A stretch of DNA of 64,000 nucleotides from Mycobacterium sp. ELW1. Lineage in GTDB: Bacteria > Actinomycetota > Actinomycetes > Mycobacteriales > Mycobacteriaceae. A program made the position numbers and the translations under genes. The stretch is taken from positions 4,464,001-4,528,000 of the forward strand of contig NZ_CP032155.1 of NCBI RefSeq assembly GCF_008329905.1, in the 5' to 3' direction. The notes under the pieces are model-generated. The model saw only the letters and a program-made list of their open reading frames with translations. It was not told the origin of the DNA and did not search any database. This document shows, one piece after another, positions 17,791 through 26,677 of this stretch; position 1 is the first letter of the stretch; every line of letters starts with the position of its first letter.

Positions 17791-18768
17791 TTGACCGCAG
17801 GTGTCGATGACGCGACTGCGGCTCAAGCAGCGACCGAGACAGAAGCCAGCGAACTTGCGTGCGTCGATATCGACGCATTCGTGGCAGCCGCCACCTCCGA
17901 GCCGCCAGTCGATCCCCCGGCCCCCGCGGAAGCACCGCTGGGCCGCCAGGTCGCCGACATCGTGAGTCGACCCTTCCGCCGCTTCCTGTCCCGAAGCGAT
18001 TCGTCGTTGCAAACATTGGGCCGGTTCTTCGGCCTCGGCGCACAAGCCCTCGGTTTCCTCATCACCGACCTCGTCCGCTTGCGCCACCCCTGGCGAGACA
18101 CCCTCAACCAAGCCTGGTTCATCATCAGCGTCACGGCGATACCGGCGCTCTTGGTGTCCATTCCGTTCGGCGTCATCGTGGCCGTGCAGGTCGGCAACTT
18201 CATCCAGCAGGTCGGCGCCTCCTCGGTGTCGGGCGCCGCCGGCGGTCTGGGGGTGATCCGGCAGGGCGCACCGATGGTGGCGGCATTGCTGCTCGGCGGG
18301 GCGGCCGGCTCGGCAGTCGCCACCGACCTCGGTGCCCGCACCATCCGCGAAGAGGTCGACGCGTTGCGGGTCATGGGCGTCGACCCGGTGCAGCGACTGG
18401 TCACCCCTCGCCTGGCCGCGATCGTGTTCGTCGCGCCCGTGCTGTGCGCCTTCATCATCTTCATGGGGCTGGCGGCCGGCTACGCGATCAACGTCGGTTT
18501 CCAGTCCGGCACACCCGGCAGCTACATCGCGTCCTTCGCCTCGTTCGCCAGTGTCAACGACGTCATCGTGGCGATGTTGAAGACGTGGCTGTTCGGTGTG
18601 GTCGTGATCCTGGTGGCCTGCCAGCGCGGTCTGGAGGCCACCGGCGGTGCGCGCGGCGTGGCCGACGCCGTCAATGCGTCGGTGGTCATCGGTGTGGTGG
18701 CCGTGTTCGTCCTCAACCTGATCATCACCCAGGGTGTCTCGATGTCGATGCCGTTGAGGATGGGCTGA
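17791..18768 (+). CDS. YrbE/MlaE-family ABC permease, first mce permease, with long N-terminal extension
   Basis: The permease of an Mce lipid importer is 325 aa if started at TTG 17791, which follows AAGGAGGT by 8 bases. Residues 75-325 match YrbEA: several membrane spans, and the cytoplasmic EQ-loop-like segment GARTIREEVDALRVMGVDPVQRL that contacts the shared ATPase. The first 55 or so residues, rich in Ala, Thr, Glu and Pro, are extra compared with the usual 250-290-aa YrbE proteins and have no recognised domain. The stop overlaps the next start as TGATG. Confidence 0.92.
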   Translation: MTAGVDDATAAQAATETEASELACVDIDAFVAAATSEPPVDPPAPAEAPLGRQVADIVSRPFRRFLSRSDSSLQTLGRFFGLGAQALGFLITDLVRLRHPWRDTLNQAWFIISVTAIPALLVSIPFGVIVAVQVGNFIQQVGASSVSGAAGGLGVIRQGAPMVAALLLGGAAGSAVATDLGARTIREEVDALRVMGVDPVQRLVTPRLAAIVFVAPVLCAFIIFMGLAAGYAINVGFQSGTPGSYIASFASFASVNDVIVAMLKTWLFGVVVILVACQRGLEATGGARGVADAVNASVVIGVVAVFVLNLIITQGVSMSMPLRMG

Positions 18769-19637
18769 TGGCTCGGGTCTCATCGCCGTCACGGCACATT
18801 CCCAGTGCCCTACGGGCACCGTTGTGGATCGCCGACCAAGGCGACTCGATCGTGCAGCGCCTCGGGCACCAGGTCAGCTTCCTGGCCCAGGTGCTCGGCG
18901 CGATCCCGCACACACTCCGGCATTACCGGCATCAGACCGGGGTGCTGCTGGTCGACGTGATGTGGGGCAACGGATCACTGATCGTCGGCGGCGGGACCAT
19001 CGGTGTGCTGATCTTCATGGGCACCGCCGTCGGCGGGTCGGTCGGGATCGAGGGCTACAGCGCCCTCGACATGGTCGGGATGGGCCCATTGACCGGCTTC
19101 GTCTCCGCGTACGCCAACACTCGGGAGATGGCGCCGATGATCGCCGGGATCGGGTTCGCCGCGCAGGCCGGCTGCCGGATGACCGCCGAGATCGGCGCCA
19201 TGCGGATCTCCGAAGAGACCGATGCCCTGGAAGCGCTTGGCATCCGGTCGATCCCGTTCGTCGTCACCACCCGGGTGATCGCCGGCATGCTGACCATCAT
19301 CCCGCTGTACGTGGTGACGCTGGCGCTGAGCTATGTGTCCTGCGCGCTGGTGGTCAACGTGATGCACGGCCAGTCGTCGGGCACCTACTACCACTATTTC
19401 GACTCCTTCATCCAACCCTCCGACGTGGTGTTCTCCGTGCTCAAAGCCGTCATCTTCGTGACGCTGATCATCGCCATCCACGGCTATCAGGGCTACTACG
19501 CCGTCGGCGGTCCCGAAGGTGTCGGACGCGCGTCCGGACGGGCCATCCGGGCCAGCATCGTCACGGTGGTCGCCGCGGATATGGTTCTGACACTGCTGTT
19601 CTGGGGCAACAGCGCCGGGATTCGGATCTCGGGATAG
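18768..19637 (+). CDS. YrbE/MlaE-family ABC permease, second mce permease
   Basis: The 289-aa product is the second half of the permease pair. It has GFAAQAGCRMTAEIGAMRIS followed by EETDALEALGIRSI, the conserved cytoplasmic loop of MlaE proteins, and five to six membrane spans. Together with the first permease and the chromosomally distant ATPase MceG it would drive substrate through the Mce tube. It starts at the ATG within TGATG at 18768 and is followed 3 bases later by the first Mce gene. No ATPase gene is present locally, as is normal for mycobacterial mce loci. Confidence 0.93.
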   Translation: MARVSSPSRHIPSALRAPLWIADQGDSIVQRLGHQVSFLAQVLGAIPHTLRHYRHQTGVLLVDVMWGNGSLIVGGGTIGVLIFMGTAVGGSVGIEGYSALDMVGMGPLTGFVSAYANTREMAPMIAGIGFAAQAGCRMTAEIGAMRISEETDALEALGIRSIPFVVTTRVIAGMLTIIPLYVVTLALSYVSCALVVNVMHGQSSGTYYHYFDSFIQPSDVVFSVLKAVIFVTLIIAIHGYQGYYAVGGPEGVGRASGRAIRASIVTVVAADMVLTLLFWGNSAGIRISG

Positions 19638-19640
19638 GGC

Positions 19641-20696
19641 ATGTTCGCATCTGCCGACCAGGGAGGAGGGCGCAGGCCCACGTCGCGCGCGCTGCGCATC
19701 CGCGGCCTCATCGCCGCGATCGTGTTGCTCGTCGCGGGCACTGTCCTCTATCAACTCGGAACCGGCGGCTACGCCGACACATTCACACTGACGGTGATGG
19801 CCGACAAGCTCGGTGAGGGCCTGACCCCGGGCGCGGAAGTGAAGTTCCGCGGCCTGACCATCGGTTCGGTGAAGACACTGCAGTCAGCCGGCTTCAACAA
19901 GCAGAAGATCACCCTCGAACTCGAACCGCGCCAGGCTGCGGCCCTGGCGGCCGACACCACCGCGAACTTCACCTCGTCCAACACCTTCGGTCTGGCTGCC
20001 GTCGAATTGGTCAGCAGTGGCACCGGCCCGCGGCTGGGGTCGAACCAGACTCTGACGGTGGACACCAATGTGCGCTCGGCGTCCATCACCGGGTTGCTGC
20101 GACAAGGTCAGAAGTTCGGCCGGATCATGGACTCGCCCGACATCGACCACATCATCGCGATCGTGCGTAAGCACGCCGACCTCACCGAGCCGGTCACCCG
20201 GTCCTACTTCGATCTGATCAAGATGGTCACCGACTCGCAGAAAGTGCCGGCCTCACAGTCGCTTTCGGTGCTGGCCTCGGTGGTCAACGGGGTCAGTGAC
20301 GCCGTTCCGCTGGTCAGCCTGGCCTATGACCTGCTCAACGGGATGGAATTCCTGGCGCACCCGGACGGCGTGGATCGGATGAACCTGATCATGGACCAGC
20401 TGGCGAAGCTGCTGTTCACCACCGACGGGATTTTCGCCAAGCACATCTCGTGGCTCGTCCCGCTGTTCGGCGGCATCATGAGCGTCTTCGTGCCGTACGC
20501 GTACATGTACGGAAGCATGTCGCCGGCCTACGACCGGATCTCCGGTCTGCTGGACCGCACCAGCACGGCGTTTCCGATCGTCAACGGCAAGGTCCGGTTG
20601 AATCTCGAACTGACCCTGGACACCATGCCCGGGCTGGCCGCCGCGTTGCCCGCCGAGGCTCCCGCCCCGGCGCCCCCGCAAGGCGGTGGCCGGTGA
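19641..20696 (+). CDS. Mce family protein, position A
   Basis: The 351-aa protein has one N-terminal membrane anchor (about 21-39), an MlaD/Mce domain (about 44-125, with GLTPGAEVKFRGLTIGSV) and a long helical region that builds the needle or tube of the Mce complex. The tail is Pro/Ala-rich (EAPAPAPPQGGGR). Six such proteins (A-F) assemble as a heterohexamer that shuttles lipids between the cell envelope and the inner membrane. The GTGA at its end overlaps the next start. Substrate cannot be told from sequence. Confidence 0.93.
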   Translation: MFASADQGGGRRPTSRALRIRGLIAAIVLLVAGTVLYQLGTGGYADTFTLTVMADKLGEGLTPGAEVKFRGLTIGSVKTLQSAGFNKQKITLELEPRQAAALAADTTANFTSSNTFGLAAVELVSSGTGPRLGSNQTLTVDTNVRSASITGLLRQGQKFGRIMDSPDIDHIIAIVRKHADLTEPVTRSYFDLIKMVTDSQKVPASQSLSVLASVVNGVSDAVPLVSLAYDLLNGMEFLAHPDGVDRMNLIMDQLAKLLFTTDGIFAKHISWLVPLFGGIMSVFVPYAYMYGSMSPAYDRISGLLDRTSTAFPIVNGKVRLNLELTLDTMPGLAAALPAEAPAPAPPQGGGR

Positions 20697-21703
20697 GAAG
20701 CGTGACCAAATCGGTGTTTTGGCTGACGGTGTTCACGGCGGTCGCGGTGGTGTGCACGCTCATCGTGCTGACGGCCTTGCGCAGTCCGGTCACCGGAGCC
20801 CTGTCCCGGTATACCGCCACGTTCTCGGATGTGTCGGGCCTCTACGTCGGTGACGACGTCCGCATATCCGGCGTTCAGGTCGGCAAGGTGCAGACCATCC
20901 GGCTCGACGGGCGGGTGGCCAAGGTCGATTTCACCGCCCAGGCCGACCATCCGGTCTACGCCAACACCGTCGCCGCGGTCCGCTATCAAACCCTGATCGG
21001 GCAGCGCTATGTGGAACTCGTCCAGCCGGCCAAGCCCGACAACCGGCTGCCGGACGGGGGCACCATTCCCATCGGGCAGACCATTCCGTCATTCGACGTG
21101 GCGAAGCTGTTCAACGGATTTCAGCCGATCTTCCAGACCCTCGACCCCGCCCAGTTCAACCTCCTGGGTGAGAACCTGCTGCGCCTCATTCAGGGTGACG
21201 AATCGGGCATCGGCCCGTTCCTTCACGACCTCGACGAAATCTCCACGCTGGCAGTGGACCGCCAGCTAGTCATCACCACGATGATCCGGAATCTCAGCGC
21301 GATCTCCCAAGATCTGGGCGGCAAATCGGGCGAGCTGTTCCAGCTGATCTCCCAGCTCAATGTGGTGCTCGCTCAATTCGGCTCCAAGGCAGAGGAATTC
21401 CGTCAGTCGCTGGACAGCGGGCTTCCGGTCCTGCGGAACACCACCCACGTCATGCAATATTTCGAGCGCACCTTCGACGGCACGACCGGTCCGCTCTACG
21501 ACCTGAGCAGCCGGATGTGGCCCCAGACCCCGACCATCATCGCGGGCCTGTCGTTCGCGCCATCCCTGATCCAGGGCATGCGGGACTGGCTGGTCGACGA
21601 ACAGCCGGCCACCCCGACGTTCTCCTGCTCGCGCGGCGAGGTCACGCTCCCGGGAATCGGCGAGGTCTCGTTCGCGCAGCAGAACCTGGTGGTGTGCAAG
21701 TAA
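20693..21703 (+). CDS. Mce family protein, position B
   Basis: The 336-aa protein starts at a GTG that overlaps the previous stop (GTGA). It has a single anchor (FWLTVFTAVAVVCTLIVLTA), then the Mce domain with VSGLYVGDDVRISGVQVGKV and RYQTLIGQRYVEL, and a long helical segment. The C-terminus has a cysteine pair (FSCSRGE and VVCK) often seen in MceB proteins. It is the second subunit of the hexamer. The stop TAA shares its last A with the next ATG. Confidence 0.93.
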   Translation: MRSVTKSVFWLTVFTAVAVVCTLIVLTALRSPVTGALSRYTATFSDVSGLYVGDDVRISGVQVGKVQTIRLDGRVAKVDFTAQADHPVYANTVAAVRYQTLIGQRYVELVQPAKPDNRLPDGGTIPIGQTIPSFDVAKLFNGFQPIFQTLDPAQFNLLGENLLRLIQGDESGIGPFLHDLDEISTLAVDRQLVITTMIRNLSAISQDLGGKSGELFQLISQLNVVLAQFGSKAEEFRQSLDSGLPVLRNTTHVMQYFERTFDGTTGPLYDLSSRMWPQTPTIIAGLSFAPSLIQGMRDWLVDEQPATPTFSCSRGEVTLPGIGEVSFAQQNLVVCK

Positions 21704-22743
21704 TGCAACTCGACAAGCACCTCACCACCCTGCGCGCCGCAATCGGTGGGCGCCAAGGCGCGCGGGACGAACGCGCCACCGCCAACCGCAACCGCCGAAA
21801 CGGAATCATCGGCGTCGTCATCATCATCGCCGCGCTCGCCGGCACCGCGATGGCCTACCTGAATCCGGCCGACGAGGCGCGCTACACCGCGCACATGCCC
21901 AACTCCGCGGGGTTGCGCGCCGGCGACCAGGTGCGGGTGGCCGGCATCGCGGTCGGCAAGGTCAGCAGCGTCCGTCTCGACGGCGCCCTGGTCGAGATGA
22001 CGTTCGACGTCGAGAACTCGGTGAAAGTCGGCTCGGACTCCACCCTCGACATCAAGCTGCTGACTCCGCTGGGCGGTCACTACGTCGCGCTGGACCCCAA
22101 GGGGACGGCTCCGCTGGGCCGCAACGGAATTCCGCCGCAGCGCGTCACCCTGCCGTTCGAGGTCAACGACATCATCCAGGCGGCCACCCCGGTGGTGAAA
22201 GAAGTCGACGGCCAGGTCATCCACGACACCTTCGCCGAGGTCGCCAACGCGGCCAACCGCTACCCCGACGCGGTGCGCAACCTGCTCCAGTCCGCCGACC
22301 GGTTGACCGAATCGATGAGCAGATCCACCACTGACTTTCATCGCGGCCTCGACTTCGTCAACGACGGGCTGCGTGCCATGGCAGCCGGCCGTGCCCAGCT
22401 CATCACACTGTTCGAGCAGTTCGACATCCTCGGCAAGATGTACACCTCGAAGGCCGTCGACATCGTCGAATTCTTCGCTCTGATCAAGGAATTGACCCGT
22501 GTCCTGGATCGGCTCACGATGTGGTACGGCAAGGATGTGATGCCCATTGCCGAGGGAATCGAAGACATCAGTGACACGCTGGCGGCCCACCCGGAACGCT
22601 GGGGCATGGCCCTGGACGGTCTCGGGCAGACACTCAACATCATCGGACCCATGCTCAGCGGCAACGGTGTCACCTTCGACCAGCACAACCGGTTGGTCCC
22701 CGGCCAGGACCTCTGCCTGCCCAACATCATGAAGACCTGCTGA
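21703..22743 (+). CDS. Mce family protein, position C
   Basis: The 346-aa product has a basic N-terminus, a membrane anchor near residues 26-44 (NGIIGVVIIIAALAGTAMAY), and an Mce domain with SAGLRAGDQVRVAGIAVGKV and LLTPLGGHYVAL. A long helical region follows, ending in a short Cys-containing tail (DLCLPNIMKTC). Unlike many MceC proteins it has no long Pro-rich C-terminus. It starts in the TAATG overlap with the preceding gene and is followed 1 base later by the next one. Confidence 0.93.
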   Translation: MQLDKHLTTLRAAIGGRQGARDERATANRNRRNGIIGVVIIIAALAGTAMAYLNPADEARYTAHMPNSAGLRAGDQVRVAGIAVGKVSSVRLDGALVEMTFDVENSVKVGSDSTLDIKLLTPLGGHYVALDPKGTAPLGRNGIPPQRVTLPFEVNDIIQAATPVVKEVDGQVIHDTFAEVANAANRYPDAVRNLLQSADRLTESMSRSTTDFHRGLDFVNDGLRAMAAGRAQLITLFEQFDILGKMYTSKAVDIVEFFALIKELTRVLDRLTMWYGKDVMPIAEGIEDISDTLAAHPERWGMALDGLGQTLNIIGPMLSGNGVTFDQHNRLVPGQDLCLPNIMKTC

Positions 22744-22744
22744 C

Positions 22745-23923
22745 ATGGCTGCTGCTGACACACCGAAGGCATCGGGCATCGGCGCGCGACTGCGGTCACG
22801 GCGAGGAGTCGCCATAGCGGTGGTGATCCTCACCGTGCTGGCGGTCGCGGTGGCGGTGAGCATCAAAGTACTGGCCCCGAAGATCAACCCCACCCGGGCG
22901 ATGTGCGCCGAATTCACCGACGCGGTGGGCCTGTACCCCGGCAACAAGGTCGCGCTGCTGGGTATCGAGGTCGGCTCGACGACCGCGATCGTCAACAAGC
23001 CCGACCATGTCGAGGTGGACTTCACCGTGCCCGCGGACCTGGTCCTGCCTGCCGATGTCGGCGCGGTCACCTACTCGCAATCCATCGTCACGGATCGCCA
23101 CGTCGAGCTGACCAAGCCGTACACCGGGGGCCCCAAGTTCACCGGTCCGGGCTGCATCAAGCTCAAGTCCACCAAGACACCGATCAGCGTCAGCGAAACG
23201 TTCTCCGCCATCGGCAGTCTCACCGATGCGATCCTGGGATCCCAACCGGGCCAGGATCCGTCCAAGGCGCCCGGCGTCCAGGCGATCAACGACAGTCTCA
23301 GCGCGGCAAGCAATTCCCTGCAGGGCGCCGGGCCCGGGATCAACAAGACGATGCGCAACCTGCGCACCATGCTCGCCGACCCCTACAAAGCCGACGCCGA
23401 CTACCGCCAGCTGTTCGAGAACAGCGAGATCCTCACCTCCGACTTCCTCAAGAACTGGGACAGCTTCGCCTCGGTGATCCAGACCCTGCCGGTCACCGCC
23501 CAACTGATGGAAGGCCTGTCGGAAAACTTCGGTGCCGCGATGGCCAACGTGTCCCACCTGCTGCCGACACTGATCGAGGCGCTCAACCGGTTCGGCCCGC
23601 GGTTCTACGACAAGTTCGACAAGCGGTTCGGTGGGCTGCGTGATCTGTTGAACCGGCACATCCCGGCGATCACCGCGATGATCAACTCCTGGCCGCAGTT
23701 CAGCAACTGGCTCGCCGACATCTACGAGCCGGCGTGGGGCACCCACAACGTCACCTACATCCCGCCGCAGGTGTCGATCGCCCCAACGCAGGCCGGCGCT
23801 ATCTGCCAAGGCCTCACGGAGCGCAACATCCCCGGCGCCGCTGCCGCGTGCGCGTCGGGCACCCCGACCGACCCGGTGACGCTCGGCCTCACCAATCTCG
23901 TTCTGGGAGCGGCACTGCCATGA
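22745..23923 (+). CDS. Mce family protein, position D
   Basis: The 392-aa protein has an anchor at about 21-43 (VAIAVVILTVLAVAVAVSIKV), then the Mce domain with AVGLYPGNKVALLGIEVGSTT and YSQSIVTDRHVEL. A long helical segment runs to about residue 330, and the C-terminal part contains a Cys pair (GAICQGL, AAACASG). It is the longest Mce subunit here, as is often true of position D. ATGA couples it to the lipoprotein gene downstream. Confidence 0.93.
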   Translation: MAAADTPKASGIGARLRSRRGVAIAVVILTVLAVAVAVSIKVLAPKINPTRAMCAEFTDAVGLYPGNKVALLGIEVGSTTAIVNKPDHVEVDFTVPADLVLPADVGAVTYSQSIVTDRHVELTKPYTGGPKFTGPGCIKLKSTKTPISVSETFSAIGSLTDAILGSQPGQDPSKAPGVQAINDSLSAASNSLQGAGPGINKTMRNLRTMLADPYKADADYRQLFENSEILTSDFLKNWDSFASVIQTLPVTAQLMEGLSENFGAAMANVSHLLPTLIEALNRFGPRFYDKFDKRFGGLRDLLNRHIPAITAMINSWPQFSNWLADIYEPAWGTHNVTYIPPQVSIAPTQAGAICQGLTERNIPGAAAACASGTPTDPVTLGLTNLVLGAALP

Positions 23924-24966
23924 CCCGACGCCCGCTGCGCGCGTTCTGCGCACTGTTGTTCACCGTCGCCATCGGTCTCACCGCGGCCTGTTCGCTGGAT
24001 CCCACCCGGCTGCCGGTCCCGGGCGCCTACAGCCCGCGGCACTCCTACGACATCAACATCGAGTTCGCCAGCGTGCTCAATCTCCCGGCGCGGGCCAAAG
24101 TGGACTCCGGGGGCGTGCAGATCGGCGTGCTCGACAGCGTCCGACTCGAAGGCACCACCGCAGTCACCACTGTCGAAATCGCGGGTGACACCAAGCTTCC
24201 CGTCGCGACGCGCGCTGAGCTTCGTCAGGCCACCCCGCTCGGCGACATCTACATCGCCCTGCTACCGCCCGAAGACAAGTCCGGGCCGATACTGCGTGAC
24301 GGCGACACCATTCCGCTGGGCAACACCTCACCGGCCGACAACGTCGAGGATCTCCTGCGCTCGATGTCGAACCTCGTCGCCGGTGGCGCGATCGGCACAC
24401 TGCAGACCACCGTGGTCAACGTCAACAAAGCGTTCCCGCAGGATCCGCACGAGCTGACCCGCATGCAGCACACGGTCGCCGGTGTGCTCAACGACCTTGC
24501 CACCAATCAGAACACCATCGACCAGATGCTCGACGGCATGGAGAACATCACCTCCGGGTTCGCGGCCAACACCCAGGTGTTCAACCGGCTGGTGACCGAA
24601 GGCCCGGCGAAACTCCAAGGGCTCTCGGCGGTGACGATGGCCATCCTGAATGTCGTCGGCGCCTCGAAGGACGTCGGCAAGCTCGGCGGCGATCTGATCA
24701 ACCCCATCGCCGGCGACCTGATGCAGATCCTGTCCTACATCACGCCGATGATCCACACGATGGCCACCGCGGACACCACCATCCCGGTGATCGCCGACAA
24801 GTTTGTGGCGCTGCTGCGCTACAAGCTGCTCGGGTGGTTCCGCGACGGCGGTCCGAAGTACACCATCACCGAACTCCACGCGCCCACCGGGCGCGAAGGG
24901 GTCGATCCCGCCGACAAGGCGAACCAGGCTGTCGAGGCCATGCAGACGATGGGGTTGGTGCCATGA
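23920..24966 (+). CDS. Mce family lipoprotein, position E
   Basis: The 348-aa product begins with a lipoprotein signal peptide and lipobox LTAAC, giving lipid-modified Cys24 in place of a plain membrane anchor. This is the hallmark of the MceE (Lpr) subunit. The Mce domain includes VLNLPARAKVDSGGVQIGVL and RQATPLGDIYIAL. A helical region follows. ATG 23920 overlaps the previous stop (ATGA), and its own stop overlaps the next ATG the same way. Confidence 0.94.
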   Translation: MTRRPLRAFCALLFTVAIGLTAACSLDPTRLPVPGAYSPRHSYDINIEFASVLNLPARAKVDSGGVQIGVLDSVRLEGTTAVTTVEIAGDTKLPVATRAELRQATPLGDIYIALLPPEDKSGPILRDGDTIPLGNTSPADNVEDLLRSMSNLVAGGAIGTLQTTVVNVNKAFPQDPHELTRMQHTVAGVLNDLATNQNTIDQMLDGMENITSGFAANTQVFNRLVTEGPAKLQGLSAVTMAILNVVGASKDVGKLGGDLINPIAGDLMQILSYITPMIHTMATADTTIPVIADKFVALLRYKLLGWFRDGGPKYTITELHAPTGREGVDPADKANQAVEAMQTMGLVP

Positions 24967-25928
24967 AGTTCAGTGCGCGCACCACCCTGGTGATCCTGGT
25001 GGTGATGACCCTGGCCGGCGCGGCCTACATGTCGTGCGGCGTGCTCGACATGGGGCCGACCAAACAAGTCACGCGACTGACCTTGCTGCTCAACTCTTCC
25101 GGTGGCCTGATGCCCACCTCGGAAGTGACGATGCGCGGCATCAAAGTCGGCCGGGTGACCGGAATTCAGACCACCGCAACCGGGCTCGCCGTCTCGATGG
25201 ACGTCGACCGCAAATACCAGGTCCCGGCCGACAGCGCGATCAGCGTGGAGAACCTGTCGGCGGCCGGTGAACAGTACATCGACTTCCGGCCGACGTTGAT
25301 CGCGCCGCCCTACTTTGCCGACGGCGCGGTGATCCCGCCCGACCGGGTCGCACCGATCGTGACTGCCAGCGACCTGCTCACCAGGGCCAATGTTCTGTTC
25401 ACCGCGCTGAACCTCGACCAGATCCACGGCATCATCAACGACATGTCCGCGGCGTTCAAGGGCAACGACGAGACCATCGACTCGCTGGCCGTCACTGCCG
25501 GGTTGACCGCGAAGGTGATCCGTGACGACAAGGAACTGTTGAACACGTTGTTCAGCAATGTGTCGACGTTCACCACCAACCTCGGCGATATTCATGCCGG
25601 CGAAATCATCAGTGAGACAGGCAAACTGCTGCCGAAATCGGTGCCGGCCTTCTTGCAGCTGGTCCACCAGATCGAGATCCTGTCGCACACCGGCATCGGT
25701 GTCATCGGCCCGCAGGACCCGGCTGGGATCCTCGTCGCCAAGTTCGGCGAATGGCTCGACATGCTGGCCGGCCCGCTGGGCACGTTCGCCACCATCCTGC
25801 AGCCCGCGATGGCACCATTACACGACATCAAGATTGACGCCGGGCACTGGCTGGACTTCTGGGAATCGACGTTCAACGACACCGGCGGCGTTCGGGTGCA
25901 GCTCAACGTACCCGAGTGGCACCAGTGA
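24963..25928 (+). CDS. Mce family protein, position F
   Basis: The 321-aa protein has an N-terminal hydrophobic segment (LVILVVMTLAGAAYMSCGVL) followed by an Mce domain with SSGGLMPTSEVTMRGIKVGRV and SVENLSAAGEQYIDF. MceF proteins usually have a longer Pro-rich tail; this one ends soon after the helical region. The Cys within AAYMSC lies near a lipobox position but the consensus is poor, so a plain anchor is more likely. Both ends overlap neighbours by 4 bases (ATGA and GTGA). Confidence 0.92.
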   Translation: MKFSARTTLVILVVMTLAGAAYMSCGVLDMGPTKQVTRLTLLLNSSGGLMPTSEVTMRGIKVGRVTGIQTTATGLAVSMDVDRKYQVPADSAISVENLSAAGEQYIDFRPTLIAPPYFADGAVIPPDRVAPIVTASDLLTRANVLFTALNLDQIHGIINDMSAAFKGNDETIDSLAVTAGLTAKVIRDDKELLNTLFSNVSTFTTNLGDIHAGEIISETGKLLPKSVPAFLQLVHQIEILSHTGIGVIGPQDPAGILVAKFGEWLDMLAGPLGTFATILQPAMAPLHDIKIDAGHWLDFWESTFNDTGGVRVQLNVPEWHQ

Positions 25929-26677
25929 ACGACAGCGACAGCAACAGCGAGGACAGCTCTGACATGACCGATTCACCTGTCGGCGAAGACGATAAAGTCG
26001 ACGACGCCGCGAGCGAGACCGCTGCGGCGGACGAGGCGTCGGCCGCGCCGCGGCAGGGATCGCGGGGCCGCAGCTTCTGGGCGGCGATCGTGTTGGCGGT
26101 GCTGCTCGTCGGGGGCGGCGCGTTCGGTTTCTTCAAGTACCGCGAGGTGAACGGTCAACTCGCCCAGGCACGTCAAGCACAGGCCGATCGTGAGGCCGCC
26201 GCGCAGCTTGCCCGCGACTACGCGATGAAGTCGCTCACCTACACCTTCGAAGACCCGGACGCGTTCTTCCGCTCCGTCGAAGATGGTGTGTCGCAGCAAC
26301 TCAAGGACAAGTACGTCAACGCCACCGACTTGCTCAAAGCGGTGATGCTGCAGGCCCAGGTCAGCTCGACCGGCGAAGTGCTGGCCACCGACCCGGTTCT
26401 CACCCCGGACGGGTCCTACGAAGTGGTGGTGTCAGCCCATCAGACCACCCGCAATCTGCAGAACCCGACGCCGAAGGTGTCGATCATCCTGTTGCGGGTC
26501 ACCGTGAACAAGGTCGGAAACGGGTGGCAGGTCACCGATATCGGCCCGAAGACCGGCACCAAAGCACCCGAGGAGCAACAGCTTCCGGGTGCTGCGCCCC
26601 CTCCCCCCGCGCCACCGGCCGCCCCTGCGCCGGCTGCTCCGGCACCGGCGAAACCGGCTCCGGCACCGCGTCCGTGA
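25925..26677 (+). CDS. Mce-associated membrane protein
   Basis: The 250-aa protein starts at a GTG overlapping the MceF stop. An acidic, disordered N-terminus (about 1-45) leads to one membrane span (about 51-71, FWAAIVLAVLLVGGGAFGFF). An external SnoaL/NTF2-like domain follows (about 95-205), with a Pro/Ala-rich tail (about 215-250). This is the layout of Mam proteins that stabilise Mce complexes. Its position after MceF supports that role. Confidence 0.9.
   Translation: MNDSDSNSEDSSDMTDSPVGEDDKVDDAASETAAADEASAAPRQGSRGRSFWAAIVLAVLLVGGGAFGFFKYREVNGQLAQARQAQADREAAAQLARDYAMKSLTYTFEDPDAFFRSVEDGVSQQLKDKYVNATDLLKAVMLQAQVSSTGEVLATDPVLTPDGSYEVVVSAHQTTRNLQNPTPKVSIILLRVTVNKVGNGWQVTDIGPKTGTKAPEEQQLPGAAPPPPAPPAAPAPAAPAPAKPAPAPRP

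Noticed and set aside
21496..23070. 524-codon leftward open frame
   Set aside because: It is antisense to three Mce genes, with no ribosome-binding site and biased composition.
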